This document shows, one piece after another, positions 42,023-50,596 of a stretch of 64,000 nt of DNA; position 1 is the stretch's first letter, and each line of letters opens with the position of its first letter. The notes below the pieces were generated by a model. That model saw only the letters and a program-made list of their open reading frames with translations. It searched no databases and was not told where the DNA came from. Made by a program: the position numbers and the translations under genes. Origin of the DNA: Nocardia sp. NBC_01329 (GTDB lineage: Bacteria; Actinomycetota; Actinomycetes; Mycobacteriales; Mycobacteriaceae); NCBI RefSeq assembly GCF_035956715.1, contig NZ_CP108381.1, positions 1,178,001 through 1,242,000 on the forward strand, in the 5' to 3' direction.

Positions 42023-42673
42023 TGGTGCCGCGAGGGGGAGTTCCTCTCGCGGCGTCGACGGTGATAGGTCGGCGCTGTCGACCAATCGGGCTTGCCGGGT
42101 GATGGTTTCGACCGTGGGGAGGGAGGCGCCGCCACCGAGTTCGGTGAGGTAGCGGATCTGGCGGACGGCCGTCCAGTGCAGCGGTTGTGCACTTGCCGCC
42201 ATGAGGATCAAGCCCGCCACACTCGGTTCGGTGGCGGCGACGCGGGGCGCCATCCTCCCGCCCAGGCTGTGGCCGAGCACGAACACCCGCTCGGGATCCA
42301 CCGCTGGATGTGCGCGCAGAGCACCCACGGCCGCTGCCGCATGGGGTACGTATTCGTCTGCGGCAGTGAATTTCGCGTCGATGTGCTCGGGGCGCGCGTA
42401 GGTGATTTTGTCGAATCGGAGGACCGCGATACCGCGGTCGGCCAATCCCCAAGCGATGTCTCTGAGTGGTTTGTTGTCGCCGAGTGTGCCGTCTCGGTCG
42501 GTCGGACCGGACCCGGATAGCAACACCACGCCCGGCCTCGGGCCGTCGGCGCGGGGCATGCTGAGGGTGCCGGGAACGGTAACGGGCTCGGAACCGAGTA
42601 TCAGGTCGTGCTCGTCGAAGGCTTCTGGGGCGGCGTACTCCGGTAGCTGCCGAGCGTGTTCGGTGTGTGTCAT
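41726..42673 (-). CDS. Alpha/beta hydrolase (dienelactone-hydrolase-like), paralogue A
   Basis: A 315-aa alpha/beta hydrolase. Typical segments are PGVVLLSGSGPTDRDGTLG (oxyanion region), GIAVLRFDKITYARPEHIDA, the nucleophile elbow RVFVLGHSLGGRMAPRVAA, PMLILQGGRDYQVTVDDDLA (acid) and VYDADNHLFFPGTGPSTPAE (His). The C-terminal 99 residues are the same as those of the 421-aa hydrolase 43334-44599 except for single changes, while the upstream part is only moderately similar. The gene overlaps its upstream regulator by 4 bases (ATGA), so both are translated together. Substrate unknown. Confidence 0.86.
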   Translation of the reverse strand: MTHTEHARQLPEYAAPEAFDEHDLILGSEPVTVPGTLSMPRADGPRPGVVLLSGSGPTDRDGTLGDNKPLRDIAWGLADRGIAVLRFDKITYARPEHIDAKFTAADEYVPHAAAAVGALRAHPAVDPERVFVLGHSLGGRMAPRVAATEPSVAGLILMAASAQPLHWTAVRQIRYLTELGGGASLPTVETITRQARLVDSADLSPSTPREELPLAAPAAYWLDLRDYDPVATAAAVGKPMLILQGGRDYQVTVDDDLARWRAGLEGRAGVTIRVYDADNHLFFPGTGPSTPAEYVPPQHVDPQVVTDIATWLTTT

Positions 42674-43224
42674 GACGCGTCTTCGGTGCGATCGGGCTCG
42701 GAGGCCAGTGGGAACAGGATCGGGCTGAGCAGGTATGGCTCGCGGTCCGTGGTCGCCGGGTGGGCTACCCGGGGTGCGATCACAGCGCGGAGGTCGGCGA
42801 TGAATGCGGCGAGTTCGTCGCGGTCGAGCCAGATCGCGTGCTGGCGGTAGCCGACCAGGTCACCGGCCGGGTCGGCGTGGTCACTGTCGAGGTAGGTCTG
42901 GAATTCGGCGAGCAGGGTCGCCATCGCCACGGCGAAGATACGGCGATGGTCGTCGACGGACGCGGACGTGGCGGTGTCGGCGTCGATCACCGCGCGTTCA
43001 CGGCGCAGCCGGTAGCTGCGTTCCACCGCACCGCGGACGCGCTGTTCACCGGCGAGGTCGAGAATGTCGTGCTCGGCCAACAGGTCGACATGGCGGTACA
43101 CGGTGGCCTTCGAAACGTCGGGCATACAGGCGCACAGTTGCGACGTGGTCATGACACGGCCTCCGGACAGGGCGTGCACGATCCGCAGCCGCACCGGGTG
43201 CGCGAGCAACTCCATAGGGTTCAC
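42670..43224 (-). CDS. Winged-helix (ArsR-like) transcriptional regulator, second copy
   Basis: A 184-aa regulator, paralogous to the protein at 40209-40736. Winged helix: MELLAHPVRLRIVHALSGGR, then LCACMPDVSKATVYRHVDLL as recognition helix, and LAGEQRVRGAVERSYRL as wing. The C-terminal half has a similar helical layout and ends with PYLLSPILFPL. Two Cys in the recognition region (CAC) might sense metals or thiol stress, but are not shared with the paralogue. Start GTG 43224 or ATG 43215. It overlaps hydrolase A by 4 bases and diverges from hydrolase B across a gap carrying the common operator. Confidence 0.82.
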   Translation of the reverse strand: MNPMELLAHPVRLRIVHALSGGRVMTTSQLCACMPDVSKATVYRHVDLLAEHDILDLAGEQRVRGAVERSYRLRRERAVIDADTATSASVDDHRRIFAVAMATLLAEFQTYLDSDHADPAGDLVGYRQHAIWLDRDELAAFIADLRAVIAPRVAHPATTDREPYLLSPILFPLASEPDRTEDAS

Positions 43225-43227
43225 CCC

Positions 43228-43253
43228 CCAATGATCTCAATTCTGATACCGTT
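43228..43253. promoter_or_regulatory. Divergent promoter/operator, module 2
   Basis: CCAATGATCTCA (43228-43239) and TGATACCGTT (43244-43253) repeat the blocks seen at 40740-40766, with one base less between them. A TCTCAA/TTGAGA pair further frames the region (43235-43240 and 43261-43266), as expected for a dimer-binding site. Confidence 0.5.
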
Positions 43254-43333
43254 TGCAAAGTTGAGAATATTGGACTGCGGGCGCCACCCTGATGGGAATG
43301 GCGCTGCCGGCGGGATGAGGAGGATCCTTTCGG

Positions 43334-44599
43334 ATGATGGCAACAACTGCAGAACAGGCAGGCATCGAGGTTGTCGAACTGCTGCGGGCCAACGGTTTTA
43401 CAGGGGTGCACGAGAGGTTCGCGGCGCATCTGCAGGCGTTGGTGTCGTCTGGGAGCCTGCACGATGCGTGGGATTCGGTGCAGCAGCGGCACGGGCGGGT
43501 CACCGAGGTCGGCGAAGCGGTGGGTGAGGCGGGGCCGTCGGGAACGACAGTGGTGCGAATCCCCGTCCACCTCGAACGCGGGGAGCTGATGATCGAGCTG
43601 GTCGTCGATGAGACGGGCCGGTTGGCGGGGCTCCAGCTGACACCGCCCGCCGAACCCTGGCAGGCGCCCGCCTACGCCGACGAGACGGAGTTCGAAGAAC
43701 ATGACGTGACACTCGGCCCTCACCCGTTCACCGTGCACGGAACCCTCAGTGCACCAAGGCGTTCGACCGGATGCCCAGCCGTCGTCCTGCTGGCCGGGGG
43801 CGGGCCGTTCGATCGCGACGAAACCGTCGGCTCGAACAAACCACTGAAGGATCTCGCCTGGGGGTTGGCCGGCCGTGGCATCGCAGTGTTGCGGTTCGAC
43901 AAGGTCACCCACACCCACCGCGACGTGGCTGCCCATATGGATGGGTTCACCATGGCCGACGAATACGTGCCCCACGCGGTGGCGGCCGTGGGTGCTCTGC
44001 GCGCGCATCCAGCGGTGGATTCCGGGCGCGTCTTCGTACTCGGGCACAGTATGGGCGGCAAGGTCGCACCACGGGTCGCCGCCGCTGAACCCGCGGTCGC
44101 AGGGCTGATCCTGATGGCCGGCGACGCCGAGCCGATGCACCGGGCGGCGGTCCGGGTCACCCGATACCTGGCCTCACTGAACCCCGACAACGAGGCCGCC
44201 GCACGCAGCGCAATCGAAACCCTCACCCGTCAGGCCGAATCGGTCGACGCGCCCGACTTGTCACCGGCGACACCGGCCGGCGAACTGCCGCTCGGACTAT
44301 CCGCCGCGTATTGGTTGGATTTGCGGGACTACGACCCGGTGGCGACTGCCGTGGCGGTCGGTAAACCGATGCTGATCCTGCAGGGCGGTCGTGACTACCA
44401 GGTCACCGTGGACGATGACCTGGCCCGCTGGCGGGCCGGGCTGGAGGGCCGTGCCGGTGTGACCATCCGCGTCTACGACGCCGACAACCATCTGTTCTTC
44501 CCGGGCACCGGCCCCTCCACACCGGCCGAATACGTCCCGCCCCAGCATGTCGACCCACAGGTCGTCACCGACATCGCCACCTGGCTCACCACCACATGA
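43334..44599 (+). CDS. Alpha/beta hydrolase with N-terminal DUF3887-like domain, paralogue B
   Basis: A 421-aa protein. Residues 1-105 look like a DUF3887/NTF2-like domain (GVHERFAAHLQALVSSGSLH, then VVRIPVHLERGELMIELVVD). The hydrolase part follows: PAVVLLAGGGPFDRDETVGS, the elbow RVFVLGHSMGGKVAPRVAA (Ser), PMLILQGGRDYQVTVDDDLA and VYDADNHLFFPGTGPSTPAE. This layout resembles Bacillus-type hydrolases with an NTF2-like front. AGGAGGA at 43318-43324 supports ATG 43334. Its last 99 codons are nearly identical to those of paralogue A, which lacks the N-terminal domain. Substrate unknown. Confidence 0.86.
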   Translation: MMATTAEQAGIEVVELLRANGFTGVHERFAAHLQALVSSGSLHDAWDSVQQRHGRVTEVGEAVGEAGPSGTTVVRIPVHLERGELMIELVVDETGRLAGLQLTPPAEPWQAPAYADETEFEEHDVTLGPHPFTVHGTLSAPRRSTGCPAVVLLAGGGPFDRDETVGSNKPLKDLAWGLAGRGIAVLRFDKVTHTHRDVAAHMDGFTMADEYVPHAVAAVGALRAHPAVDSGRVFVLGHSMGGKVAPRVAAAEPAVAGLILMAGDAEPMHRAAVRVTRYLASLNPDNEAAARSAIETLTRQAESVDAPDLSPATPAGELPLGLSAAYWLDLRDYDPVATAVAVGKPMLILQGGRDYQVTVDDDLARWRAGLEGRAGVTIRVYDADNHLFFPGTGPSTPAEYVPPQHVDPQVVTDIATWLTTT

Positions 44600-44628
44600 C
44601 CGACACGAACTTCGTTGTTCCTCGCGCC
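44303..44628 (+). repeat. 326-bp inverted repeat, right arm
   Basis: Reverse complement of 41697-42022. It covers the end of hydrolase B and 29 bases beyond its stop, so the shared segment is not limited to coding sequence. Outside the arms the similarity drops at once. Confidence 0.9.
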
Positions 44629-44846
44629 ATGATTACCGGAACCCTCTTCGAGAGCGCATGCCGCGACGATATCGAGCGCGGCTGCCCTTGACGCCCTCGA
44701 CATCTGACGGCGCCAGAAGTACGCAGAGCGGCCGGCACGGCTTGTTGTCGGGGGGACCGGCGTCGCGGCCGGAGGGTCCGGCCGGGGTATGTTGCCGGCT
44801 CTGCCAGGTTCTGCATCCGTGCTTTCCGTGGTTCGTGGGCTTCGCC

Positions 44847-44875
44847 GGGCCGGGCACGGTGGGCGTGCCCGGCCC
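44847..44875. terminator. Terminator after the minus-strand methyltransferase gene
   Basis: A perfect 11-bp GC-rich stem (44847-44857 with 44865-44875) with a 7-base loop lies 6 bases past the methyltransferase stop, read on the minus strand. The adjoining 44629-44846 holds no gene I can support. Confidence 0.78.
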
Positions 44876-44881
44876 TTCGGA

Positions 44882-45496
44882 TCAGTCCGGTCGGGTGGCC
44901 GTAACGATCTGGAAGATGTTGTCCACCCGCCGGACCCGCGGCGTGCCCAATCCGGCGGTTTCCAGCATTGTGCGGAGTTCGGAGTCGGAGTGGAAATGCG
45001 CGCGCCGGGCGACAGGTGGCGGCATGAGTGATCGCGGAGGGTCGGGTGCGACCGTGTGCAGGACCACGCGGCCGTTCGGCCGGAGAACACGGTGCAGTTC
45101 GGACAGCGTCTTCGGTGTATCGACGAAGAAGAGGATGTTCATCGCGGTCACACAGCTGAAGTGCTGGTCCGGCAACGGTAGCGCCTCGGCTGTGCCCTCG
45201 AGGACTTCGAGCCGACCCTCTCGGACGGCTGCGTTGTTGCGCGATCCGGTGAGCGCGACCATATCGGCGCTGTGGTCCACCGTGGTCATCCGGCAGCCGC
45301 TTTCGAGTGCGCGCGCGGCGAAGGTGCCCCCGCCGCAACCGACCTCGAGGAGATGGTCGTCGGCGGAGAGGTGCAATTCCGCGAGCGTGTCGCGGAAGAT
45401 TTCGTGATGGGACTTCATATCGCGCCACATCAGCCGGGCCAGCGGGCCTCGAGGTCTGCGCAGCAGGCGGTCGGTGAACAGATCGAACAATGCCAA
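44882..45496 (-). CDS. Class I SAM-dependent methyltransferase
   Basis: A 204-aa methyltransferase (Methyltransf_11 type): SAM motif I HLLEVGCGGGTFAARALESG, MTTVDHSADMVALTGSRN (motif II region), FSCVTAMNILFFVDTPKTLS and LRPNGRVVLHTV (motif III). It begins with ALFDLFTDRLLRRPRGPLAR. There is no ATG or GTG before this segment; TTG at 45496 with AGGAAA upstream is the likeliest start (TTG 45490 is also possible). It lies 35 bases after the aldo/keto reductase on the same strand. It may methylate a small molecule of the adjacent gene cluster; the substrate cannot be read. Confidence 0.8.
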   Translation of the reverse strand: MALFDLFTDRLLRRPRGPLARLMWRDMKSHHEIFRDTLAELHLSADDHLLEVGCGGGTFAARALESGCRMTTVDHSADMVALTGSRNNAAVREGRLEVLEGTAEALPLPDQHFSCVTAMNILFFVDTPKTLSELHRVLRPNGRVVLHTVAPDPPRSLMPPPVARRAHFHSDSELRTMLETAGLGTPRVRRVDNIFQIVTATRPD

Positions 45497-45531
45497 CGTG
45501 GTTTCCTGTCGTGATCGGGGTGGGAGGGAGT

Positions 45532-46623
45532 TCAGCCGAGGGGGCCAGGCCGAACCGGCATATCGCCGAAGATGCTCCGGCGGGCCATCGGGCGGGCGAG
45601 TACGTTGTGCGGATATCCCGGCGCGGCGACGGACGCATCGTCGAGACGGACGAGATGGTGGTCTTCCAAGATCAAGTTCAATGCGCCGAGGCTGTCGTCG
45701 AGCTGCGCGCGCGTCCGGGCGCCGAGGACTGGCGCGGTGACCCCGGGCCGATGCAACAGCCAGGCGAGGGCCACCTGCGCCGGTGACCGGCCGAGTTGCC
45801 GGGCGACCTGAACTACGGTCGCCGCGATGGACAGTGTCCGTTCGGTGAGACCGCCGTTGGCGTCGATCAGATCTCGGCGGGTATGTCCCAGCATCGGTCG
45901 ACGGGATTCCGCGGGTAGGTCGGCCTCGGTGTACTTGCCGGTGAGTACGCCTCCGGCCAGTGGCGACCAGGGGACCACGCCGAGACCCAGCTCGCGCGCC
46001 ATCGGGAGCATGTCGTGTTCGGTGGTGCGTTCGGTCAGGTTGTATTCGAGTTGCACCGCGATGAGCGGTGTCCATCCGCGCAGATCGGCGATCGTCTGCA
46101 TCCGTGCGATCTGCCAGGCGGGCGTGTTCGAGATACCCATGTACAGCACCTTTCCCGCGCGCACCAGATCGTCCATGGCCCGCAGGATCTCCTCCGGTGG
46201 GGTGAGGTCGTCCCACATGTGCAGGTAGAGCAGGTCGAGGTAATCGGTGCGGAGCCGGCGTAGCGCGGCTTCGACGGAGGCGATCATGTTCTTGCGGTGG
46301 TTGCCGCCGGAGTTCGGGTCGGTCGGGCGCCGCAGCAGGGTGTACTTGGTGGCCAGGACGAGCGACTCGCGATCGGCGGCGGCGAATTCGCCCAGCCATT
46401 CCTCGGCGGTGCCGTTGGTGTAGTTGCCTGCTGTGTCCAGGAAATTGCCGCCCTGGGTGAGGTAGGTGTCGAAGATGCGCCGCGCTTCGAGCTTGTCGGC
46501 TCCCCAGCCCCAGTCGGTGCCGAAGGCCATCGTGCCCAGTGCCAGCGGCGAGACCCGCAACCCCGATCTGCCCAGGGTCCGGTAGCAGTCGAGCGCATTC
46601 CCATTGTTGAAAATCGTTGTCAT
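45532..46623 (-). CDS. Aldo/keto reductase
   Basis: A 363-aa NADPH-dependent reductase of the aldo/keto reductase family. The sequence shows YRTLGRSGLRVSPLALGTMA, the catalytic DTAGNYTNGTAEEWLGE region (Asp and Tyr), LVLATKYTLLRRPTDP (Lys), LDLLYLHMWDDLTPPEE (His) and the coenzyme-binding GVTAPVLGARTRAQLDDSL. The ATG at 46623 is preceded by TACGCT (minus strand, 46632-46637) 8 bases away, fitting a leaderless mRNA. It diverges from the NRPS gene with only 46 bp between, so the two transcription units are likely linked. It could reduce a ketone or aldehyde in the cluster's product. Confidence 0.88.
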   Translation of the reverse strand: MTTIFNNGNALDCYRTLGRSGLRVSPLALGTMAFGTDWGWGADKLEARRIFDTYLTQGGNFLDTAGNYTNGTAEEWLGEFAAADRESLVLATKYTLLRRPTDPNSGGNHRKNMIASVEAALRRLRTDYLDLLYLHMWDDLTPPEEILRAMDDLVRAGKVLYMGISNTPAWQIARMQTIADLRGWTPLIAVQLEYNLTERTTEHDMLPMARELGLGVVPWSPLAGGVLTGKYTEADLPAESRRPMLGHTRRDLIDANGGLTERTLSIAATVVQVARQLGRSPAQVALAWLLHRPGVTAPVLGARTRAQLDDSLGALNLILEDHHLVRLDDASVAAPGYPHNVLARPMARRSIFGDMPVRPGPLG

Positions 46624-46669
46624 TGTCGTTTAGCGTAAGCGCGTTGAGTTCGCCGAGCAAGGGCTGGAG
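46624..46669. promoter_or_regulatory. 46-bp divergent promoter, aldo/keto reductase and NRPS
   Basis: The minus-strand -10 box TACGCT (46632-46637) serves the reductase. AAGGG (46659-46663) lies 6 bases before the NRPS ATG as ribosome site. The gap is too short for two full promoters apart from each other, so they must overlap or the NRPS promoter must lie inside the reductase gene. Confidence 0.5.
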
Positions 46670-49600
46670 ATGCCGACAACAGAAGATGAAGTGCGGCGAT
46701 GCGCCGCGACAGTTCTGGGGATGGATGCGGACGGCATCACGGGCCACCTTCCGTTGCAGGAATACGGGTTGGACTCTTTCCTCGCGGCGCGTCTGCACCT
46801 GCGTCTGGCCGAGCGGACGGGAATCCGGGTACCACTGGAGTCTTTCGTGGGAGCCACCGTCGGGTCGCTGGCCGCGGAGGTCGACAAGCGCCGCGACGGC
46901 GCGGGGACCGTGCAGCCCGAGATCGGCGTCGCGGTGTCAGCTCCGGCAACCGAGTCGGTGACGGAGGAGGAATTGACCGCCATCCAGGCCTCGTACTGGG
47001 TGGGCCGGGAAGCGGGTATGCCGCTCGGCGGGGTCGCCACCTTCTATTACTTCGAATACGACCGCGATCCCGCCCGTTTCGTCACCGCGGACCCGCACGC
47101 CGAGATCGCCGCGCTGGAAGCGGCATGGAACCACGTGGTGGCCCGGCACGATATGTTGCGCGCTGTCGTCACCGACGACGGTCGTCAGCGGGTACTGCCA
47201 CCGGGACAGCGGTACCGGATCGGGGTCGGCGATCTGCGCGGCTCCGCCGACGACGCCGCCGCGGCGCTGGCCCTGTTACGGGATGAGAAGTCCCATCAGG
47301 TCCGCGATTGCGCGGCATGGCCCCTCTACGACATCCACGCGACGATCCTGCCGTCCGGTGCGCTGCGGCTGTTCATCGGCTTCGACATCATCGTGCTCGA
47401 TATGGCGAGTTGGAACCAGCTCATGTGGGAGTGGGGTGAGCTGGTGGCCGACCCCGAGCTCGTCCTCCCACGCCCTTCGACGTCGTTCCTGCGAATTCTG
47501 CGTGATCGTCGCGGCACCGACGAATCGCGTCGCCGGCGCGATCGCCTGTACTGGCAGGAACGTCTGCCGGCGTTGCCGCCGGGACCACGACTGCCCTATG
47601 CCGTGGCCCCGGAGACCATCCACCGCGCTCGCTTCCGCCGGCACGAGGCGCGATTGGCGCCGGAGCACTGGTCAGCGCTCGGCACGGCCGCGAAAAAGCG
47701 CGGTCTCAGCCCCACGGCGGTGCTGCTCGCGGCCTTCGGGGTCACGTTGACGCGGTGGGGAGCCGACGAAGCGTTCTGCCTGAACACCACGCTCTTCGAT
47801 CGCCCCGACAGTGTGGAGGCCGAGGGAGTCGTCGGAGATTTCAGCACCACCGCGCTGGTCGAGATCCCCGAGGTGAACCCCGGAGAGTGGCAGGGCTTCG
47901 CCGAGTTCGCCCGGCGAGTCAATTCACGCTTCTGGGCCGACCTGGAGCATCGCTCGTACAGCGGCGTCGAGGTGCAGCGCGAGCAGGCCGCCGACCTCAC
48001 CCCGCGCTACCCCGTCGTATTCACCAGCGGTGTCGGGCTCGGTAGACCCGACGGCCCGGCCGCGGGCTGGTTGGGTGACGAGACGTTCGGGGTATCGCAG
48101 ACACCGCAGGTCACCCTCGATCACATCGTCTGGGACGAAGCGGGCGGGCTGCGACTGGCCTGGGATGCCGTCACCGAGGCATTCCCACCGGATTTCGTCA
48201 CGCGGATGCTCTCCGCCCACGAACGCCTGCTGCGGCGACTGGCCGAGGACGAGGATGCTTGGGACACAGTCGACCTCGGCTGGAACCCCCACTTCGAAGG
48301 GGTGCGAGCACTGCCGGACGGTCTCGGGACAGGGCTGCTCGTACAACCGCAGCACCACCGGACCGCGCTGCGGCCGGATGCCACCGCGGTGGTGACCACC
48401 GCGGGATCGCTCACCCACGGTGAGCTGGCTGCCCGGGCGCGCGCGGTAGCGGGCAGGCTCCTCGCAGCCGGTATACGTCCGCACGATCGAGTGGCCGTCG
48501 TCGCGGCGAAGTCCGCAGAACAGATTGCCGCCGTGTACGGGACATTGTGGGCGGGAGCAGTGTTCGTGCCGGTCGAACCGGACTGGCCCGCCACGCGGAT
48601 CGCCTCGGTCTGTCGCCGGGCCGGAATCGCGCACGCCCTGGTCTCCGGCGTCGTGGAGCTTCCCGAGGGCGTCAGGGTCCATCCGATCGACGACCTGCCC
48701 GCGGCGGTCACCGTCGCCGAACCCATAGCCGTCGCGGACAGTGATCTGGCCTATGTCATCTTCACCTCCGGATCCACGGGGGAGCCGAAGGGTGTCGCGA
48801 TCGAGCATCGTGCGGCACGGACCACGATCGACGATATCAACGACCGCTTCGGTATCGGCCCGGACGACCGGGTCCTGGCACTGTCGGCGCTCAGCTTCGA
48901 CCTATCGGTGTACGACCTGTTCGGTGTGCTCGGGGCCGGAGGGGCGCTGGTGCTTCCGGACGCCGACCGGCTGCGCGACCCCGGCCACTGGTGCGAGCTG
49001 GTGGGCGCCCATCGCGTGACGGTGTGGAATACCGCACCGGCGCTCGCCGAGATGCTCGTCGAGTACGCCGAGGCCGATCCCGCTGCTGCGGCGCGGCTGA
49101 GCTCGCTGCGGGTGCTCCTGCTGTCCGGTGACTGGATACCGCTGTCGTTGCCCGAGCGGCTCCGCGCGGTGATCGGCGATCACGTGCGAGTGATCAGCCT
49201 CGGCGGTGCGACCGAGGCCGCCATCTGGTCCATCTGTCACCCGGTGCAGGAGGTGCGGTCCGAATGGACGAGTGTGCCGTACGGCAGGGCGTTGCGTGAG
49301 CAGTTCTTCCTGATCCTCGACGAAGAAGGGCACCCCTGCCCCGTAGGTGTCCCCGGCGAATTGCACATCGGCGGTGCGGGGCTGGCCCGCGGGTACGTCG
49401 GTGACGACGAGCAGACCGCCCAGCGGTTCATCCACCACCCGCGGCTGGACCGGCGGCTGTATCGCACCGGTGACCTCGGCAAGTGGCGGCCGGACGGAAC
49501 CATCGAGTTCCTCGGCCGCGTCGACCGGCAGGTGAAAGTGCGCGGCCACCGCATCGAACTCGGCGAAATCGAGGCCGCGCTCGCCCGGCATCCGGCAGTG

Positions 49601-50596
49601 CGCCGATCGGTGGCCGCCGCGGTGCCGGGGGCGGACGACCGGCCGCAATTGGTCGCCTACCTGGTCGCCGGTGAAACTCCCTTCGATACAACGGAACTCG
49701 CCGAGCACACCGCACGTCTGCTACCGCGTTATATGGTGCCGTCCCGCTGGGTGACGGTCGAGGCACTGCCCTTGACCTCGAACGGAAAAGTCGATCACTC
49801 CCGGCTACCGAATCCCTTCCGGCGGTCCGGCGTAGAACAAGAGCCCGAATCACCGGACCGGTCCCGTCCGGATACACGGGAGACGACCCTCGACGGTGGG
49901 CCGATGCCCCCGCGCATCGCACCGGAAATGCAGGGGGCGGTGCACTCGAGAGTTCCCGTCGACACTGCGGTCACCCGGAACGCCGGCTCCAGAGGTTTCG
50001 CGGACACTCCCGGCATCGCCGCCGATTCGACGAACCCAACCGGCGACCACTGGCTGTTGTATGCGGCGCGCGAAGCGGAAGCACTGGGGCTGACTGTCAC
50101 CTTGCGCCTGGAAGCGGTCGACGGGGCTACCGCCACTGTCGCCGGCGACTGGGTACGCCGGCTGCACACGGCAGCCACGGCGCACGGGGTGATCGCCGAG
50201 GCGCAGGTGGGGGACACCGCCGAGCTCGTTCTGCGCCCTCCGACGACCCCGGTTTCGGCCGACCGTGTCCGGATCGAATCCACGGTCACCCAGGTCTTCA
50301 CCGAGCTGCTCGATTCCGAGCCGGCGACGACCACGCCGTTCCACGATCTGGGCGCCACCTCTCTCACGCTGGTCCGTGCTCACCGCAAGCTGCGGACACT
50401 CACCCCGCTGCTGACGGTGCCGGACATCTTCCGGCTCGGCACGATCCGGCGATTGGTGGACTGGATCGTCGAACACACCGCGCCGGACACCCCAGCGCGC
50501 GAGACCGTGACCATCGATCTCACCGGCGCCGCGGCCCGCGGACGCCGCCGGCGCGCACACCGATCGAATGCGAGGCTCGCCGATGTCGTTCACTGA
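46670..50596 (+). CDS. Non-ribosomal peptide synthetase: carrier-Cy-A(Cys)-PCP
   Basis: A 1308-aa synthetase. Residues 1-75: carrier domain with YGLDSF (Ser36), likely an aryl carrier. About 100-540: heterocyclization (Cy) domain with the DxxxxDxxS motif in [14 protein letters not shown] (near 237-245), GDFSTT and [10 protein letters not shown]. About 555-1045: adenylation domain with [15 protein letters not shown] (from 695), [32 protein letters not shown] and NGKVDHS. The ten specificity positions read D-L-Y-N-L-S-L-I-W-K, the known cysteine code. About 1195-1275: PCP with DLGATSL. So it should join an acyl starter to cysteine and close a thiazoline. It starts the rightward cluster and overlaps the OsmC gene by 14 bases. 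No loading ligase for the first carrier is visible. Confidence 0.93.
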   Translation: MPTTEDEVRRCAATVLGMDADGITGHLPLQEYGLDSFLAARLHLRLAERTGIRVPLESFVGATVGSLAAEVDKRRDGAGTVQPEIGVAVSAPATESVTEEELTAIQASYWVGREAGMPLGGVATFYYFEYDRDPARFVTADPHAEIAALEAAWNHVVARHDMLRAVVTDDGRQRVLPPGQRYRIGVGDLRGSADDAAAALALLRDEKSHQVRDCAAWPLYDIHATILPSGALRLFIGFDIIVLDMASWNQLMWEWGELVADPELVLPRPSTSFLRILRDRRGTDESRRRRDRLYWQERLPALPPGPRLPYAVAPETIHRARFRRHEARLAPEHWSALGTAAKKRGLSPTAVLLAAFGVTLTRWGADEAFCLNTTLFDRPDSVEAEGVVGDFSTTALVEIPEVNPGEWQGFAEFARRVNSRFWADLEHRSYSGVEVQREQAADLTPRYPVVFTSGVGLGRPDGPAAGWLGDETFGVSQTPQVTLDHIVWDEAGGLRLAWDAVTEAFPPDFVTRMLSAHERLLRRLAEDEDAWDTVDLGWNPHFEGVRALPDGLGTGLLVQPQHHRTALRPDATAVVTTAGSLTHGELAARARAVAGRLLAAGIRPHDRVAVVAAKSAEQIAAVYGTLWAGAVFVPVEPDWPATRIASVCRRAGIAHALVSGVVELPEGVRVHPIDDLPAAVTVAEPIAVADSDLAYVIFTSGSTGEPKGVAIEHRAARTTIDDINDRFGIGPDDRVLALSALSFDLSVYDLFGVLGAGGALVLPDADRLRDPGHWCELVGAHRVTVWNTAPALAEMLVEYAEADPAAAARLSSLRVLLLSGDWIPLSLPERLRAVIGDHVRVISLGGATEAAIWSICHPVQEVRSEWTSVPYGRALREQFFLILDEEGHPCPVGVPGELHIGGAGLARGYVGDDEQTAQRFIHHPRLDRRLYRTGDLGKWRPDGTIEFLGRVDRQVKVRGHRIELGEIEAALARHPAVRRSVAAAVPGADDRPQLVAYLVAGETPFDTTELAEHTARLLPRYMVPSRWVTVEALPLTSNGKVDHSRLPNPFRRSGVEQEPESPDRSRPDTRETTLDGGPMPPRIAPEMQGAVHSRVPVDTAVTRNAGSRGFADTPGIAADSTNPTGDHWLLYAAREAEALGLTVTLRLEAVDGATATVAGDWVRRLHTAATAHGVIAEAQVGDTAELVLRPPTTPVSADRVRIESTVTQVFTELLDSEPATTTPFHDLGATSLTLVRAHRKLRTLTPLLTVPDIFRLGTIRRLVDWIVEHTAPDTPARETVTIDLTGAAARGRRRRAHRSNARLADVVH

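Noticed and set aside
39492..44628. Integrative element bounded by tRNA-Val att sites
   Set aside because: No integrase and no direct repeat of the tRNA 3' end could be found by eye up to 44.9 kb.
46624..46645. Half of an IdeR/DtxR-type iron box (TTAGCGTAAGC) before the NRPS gene
   Set aside because: Only one arm resembles the consensus and the other arm is absent; the sequence is better explained as the -10 box of the aldo/keto reductase on the minus strand. A genome-wide IdeR motif scan would settle it.
44882..46798. A 638-codon minus-strand frame suggesting a methyltransferase with a long N-terminal extension
   Set aside because: The extension is antisense or out of frame with the clear aldo/keto reductase gene and is Arg/Pro-rich noise; the methyltransferase begins near 45496.
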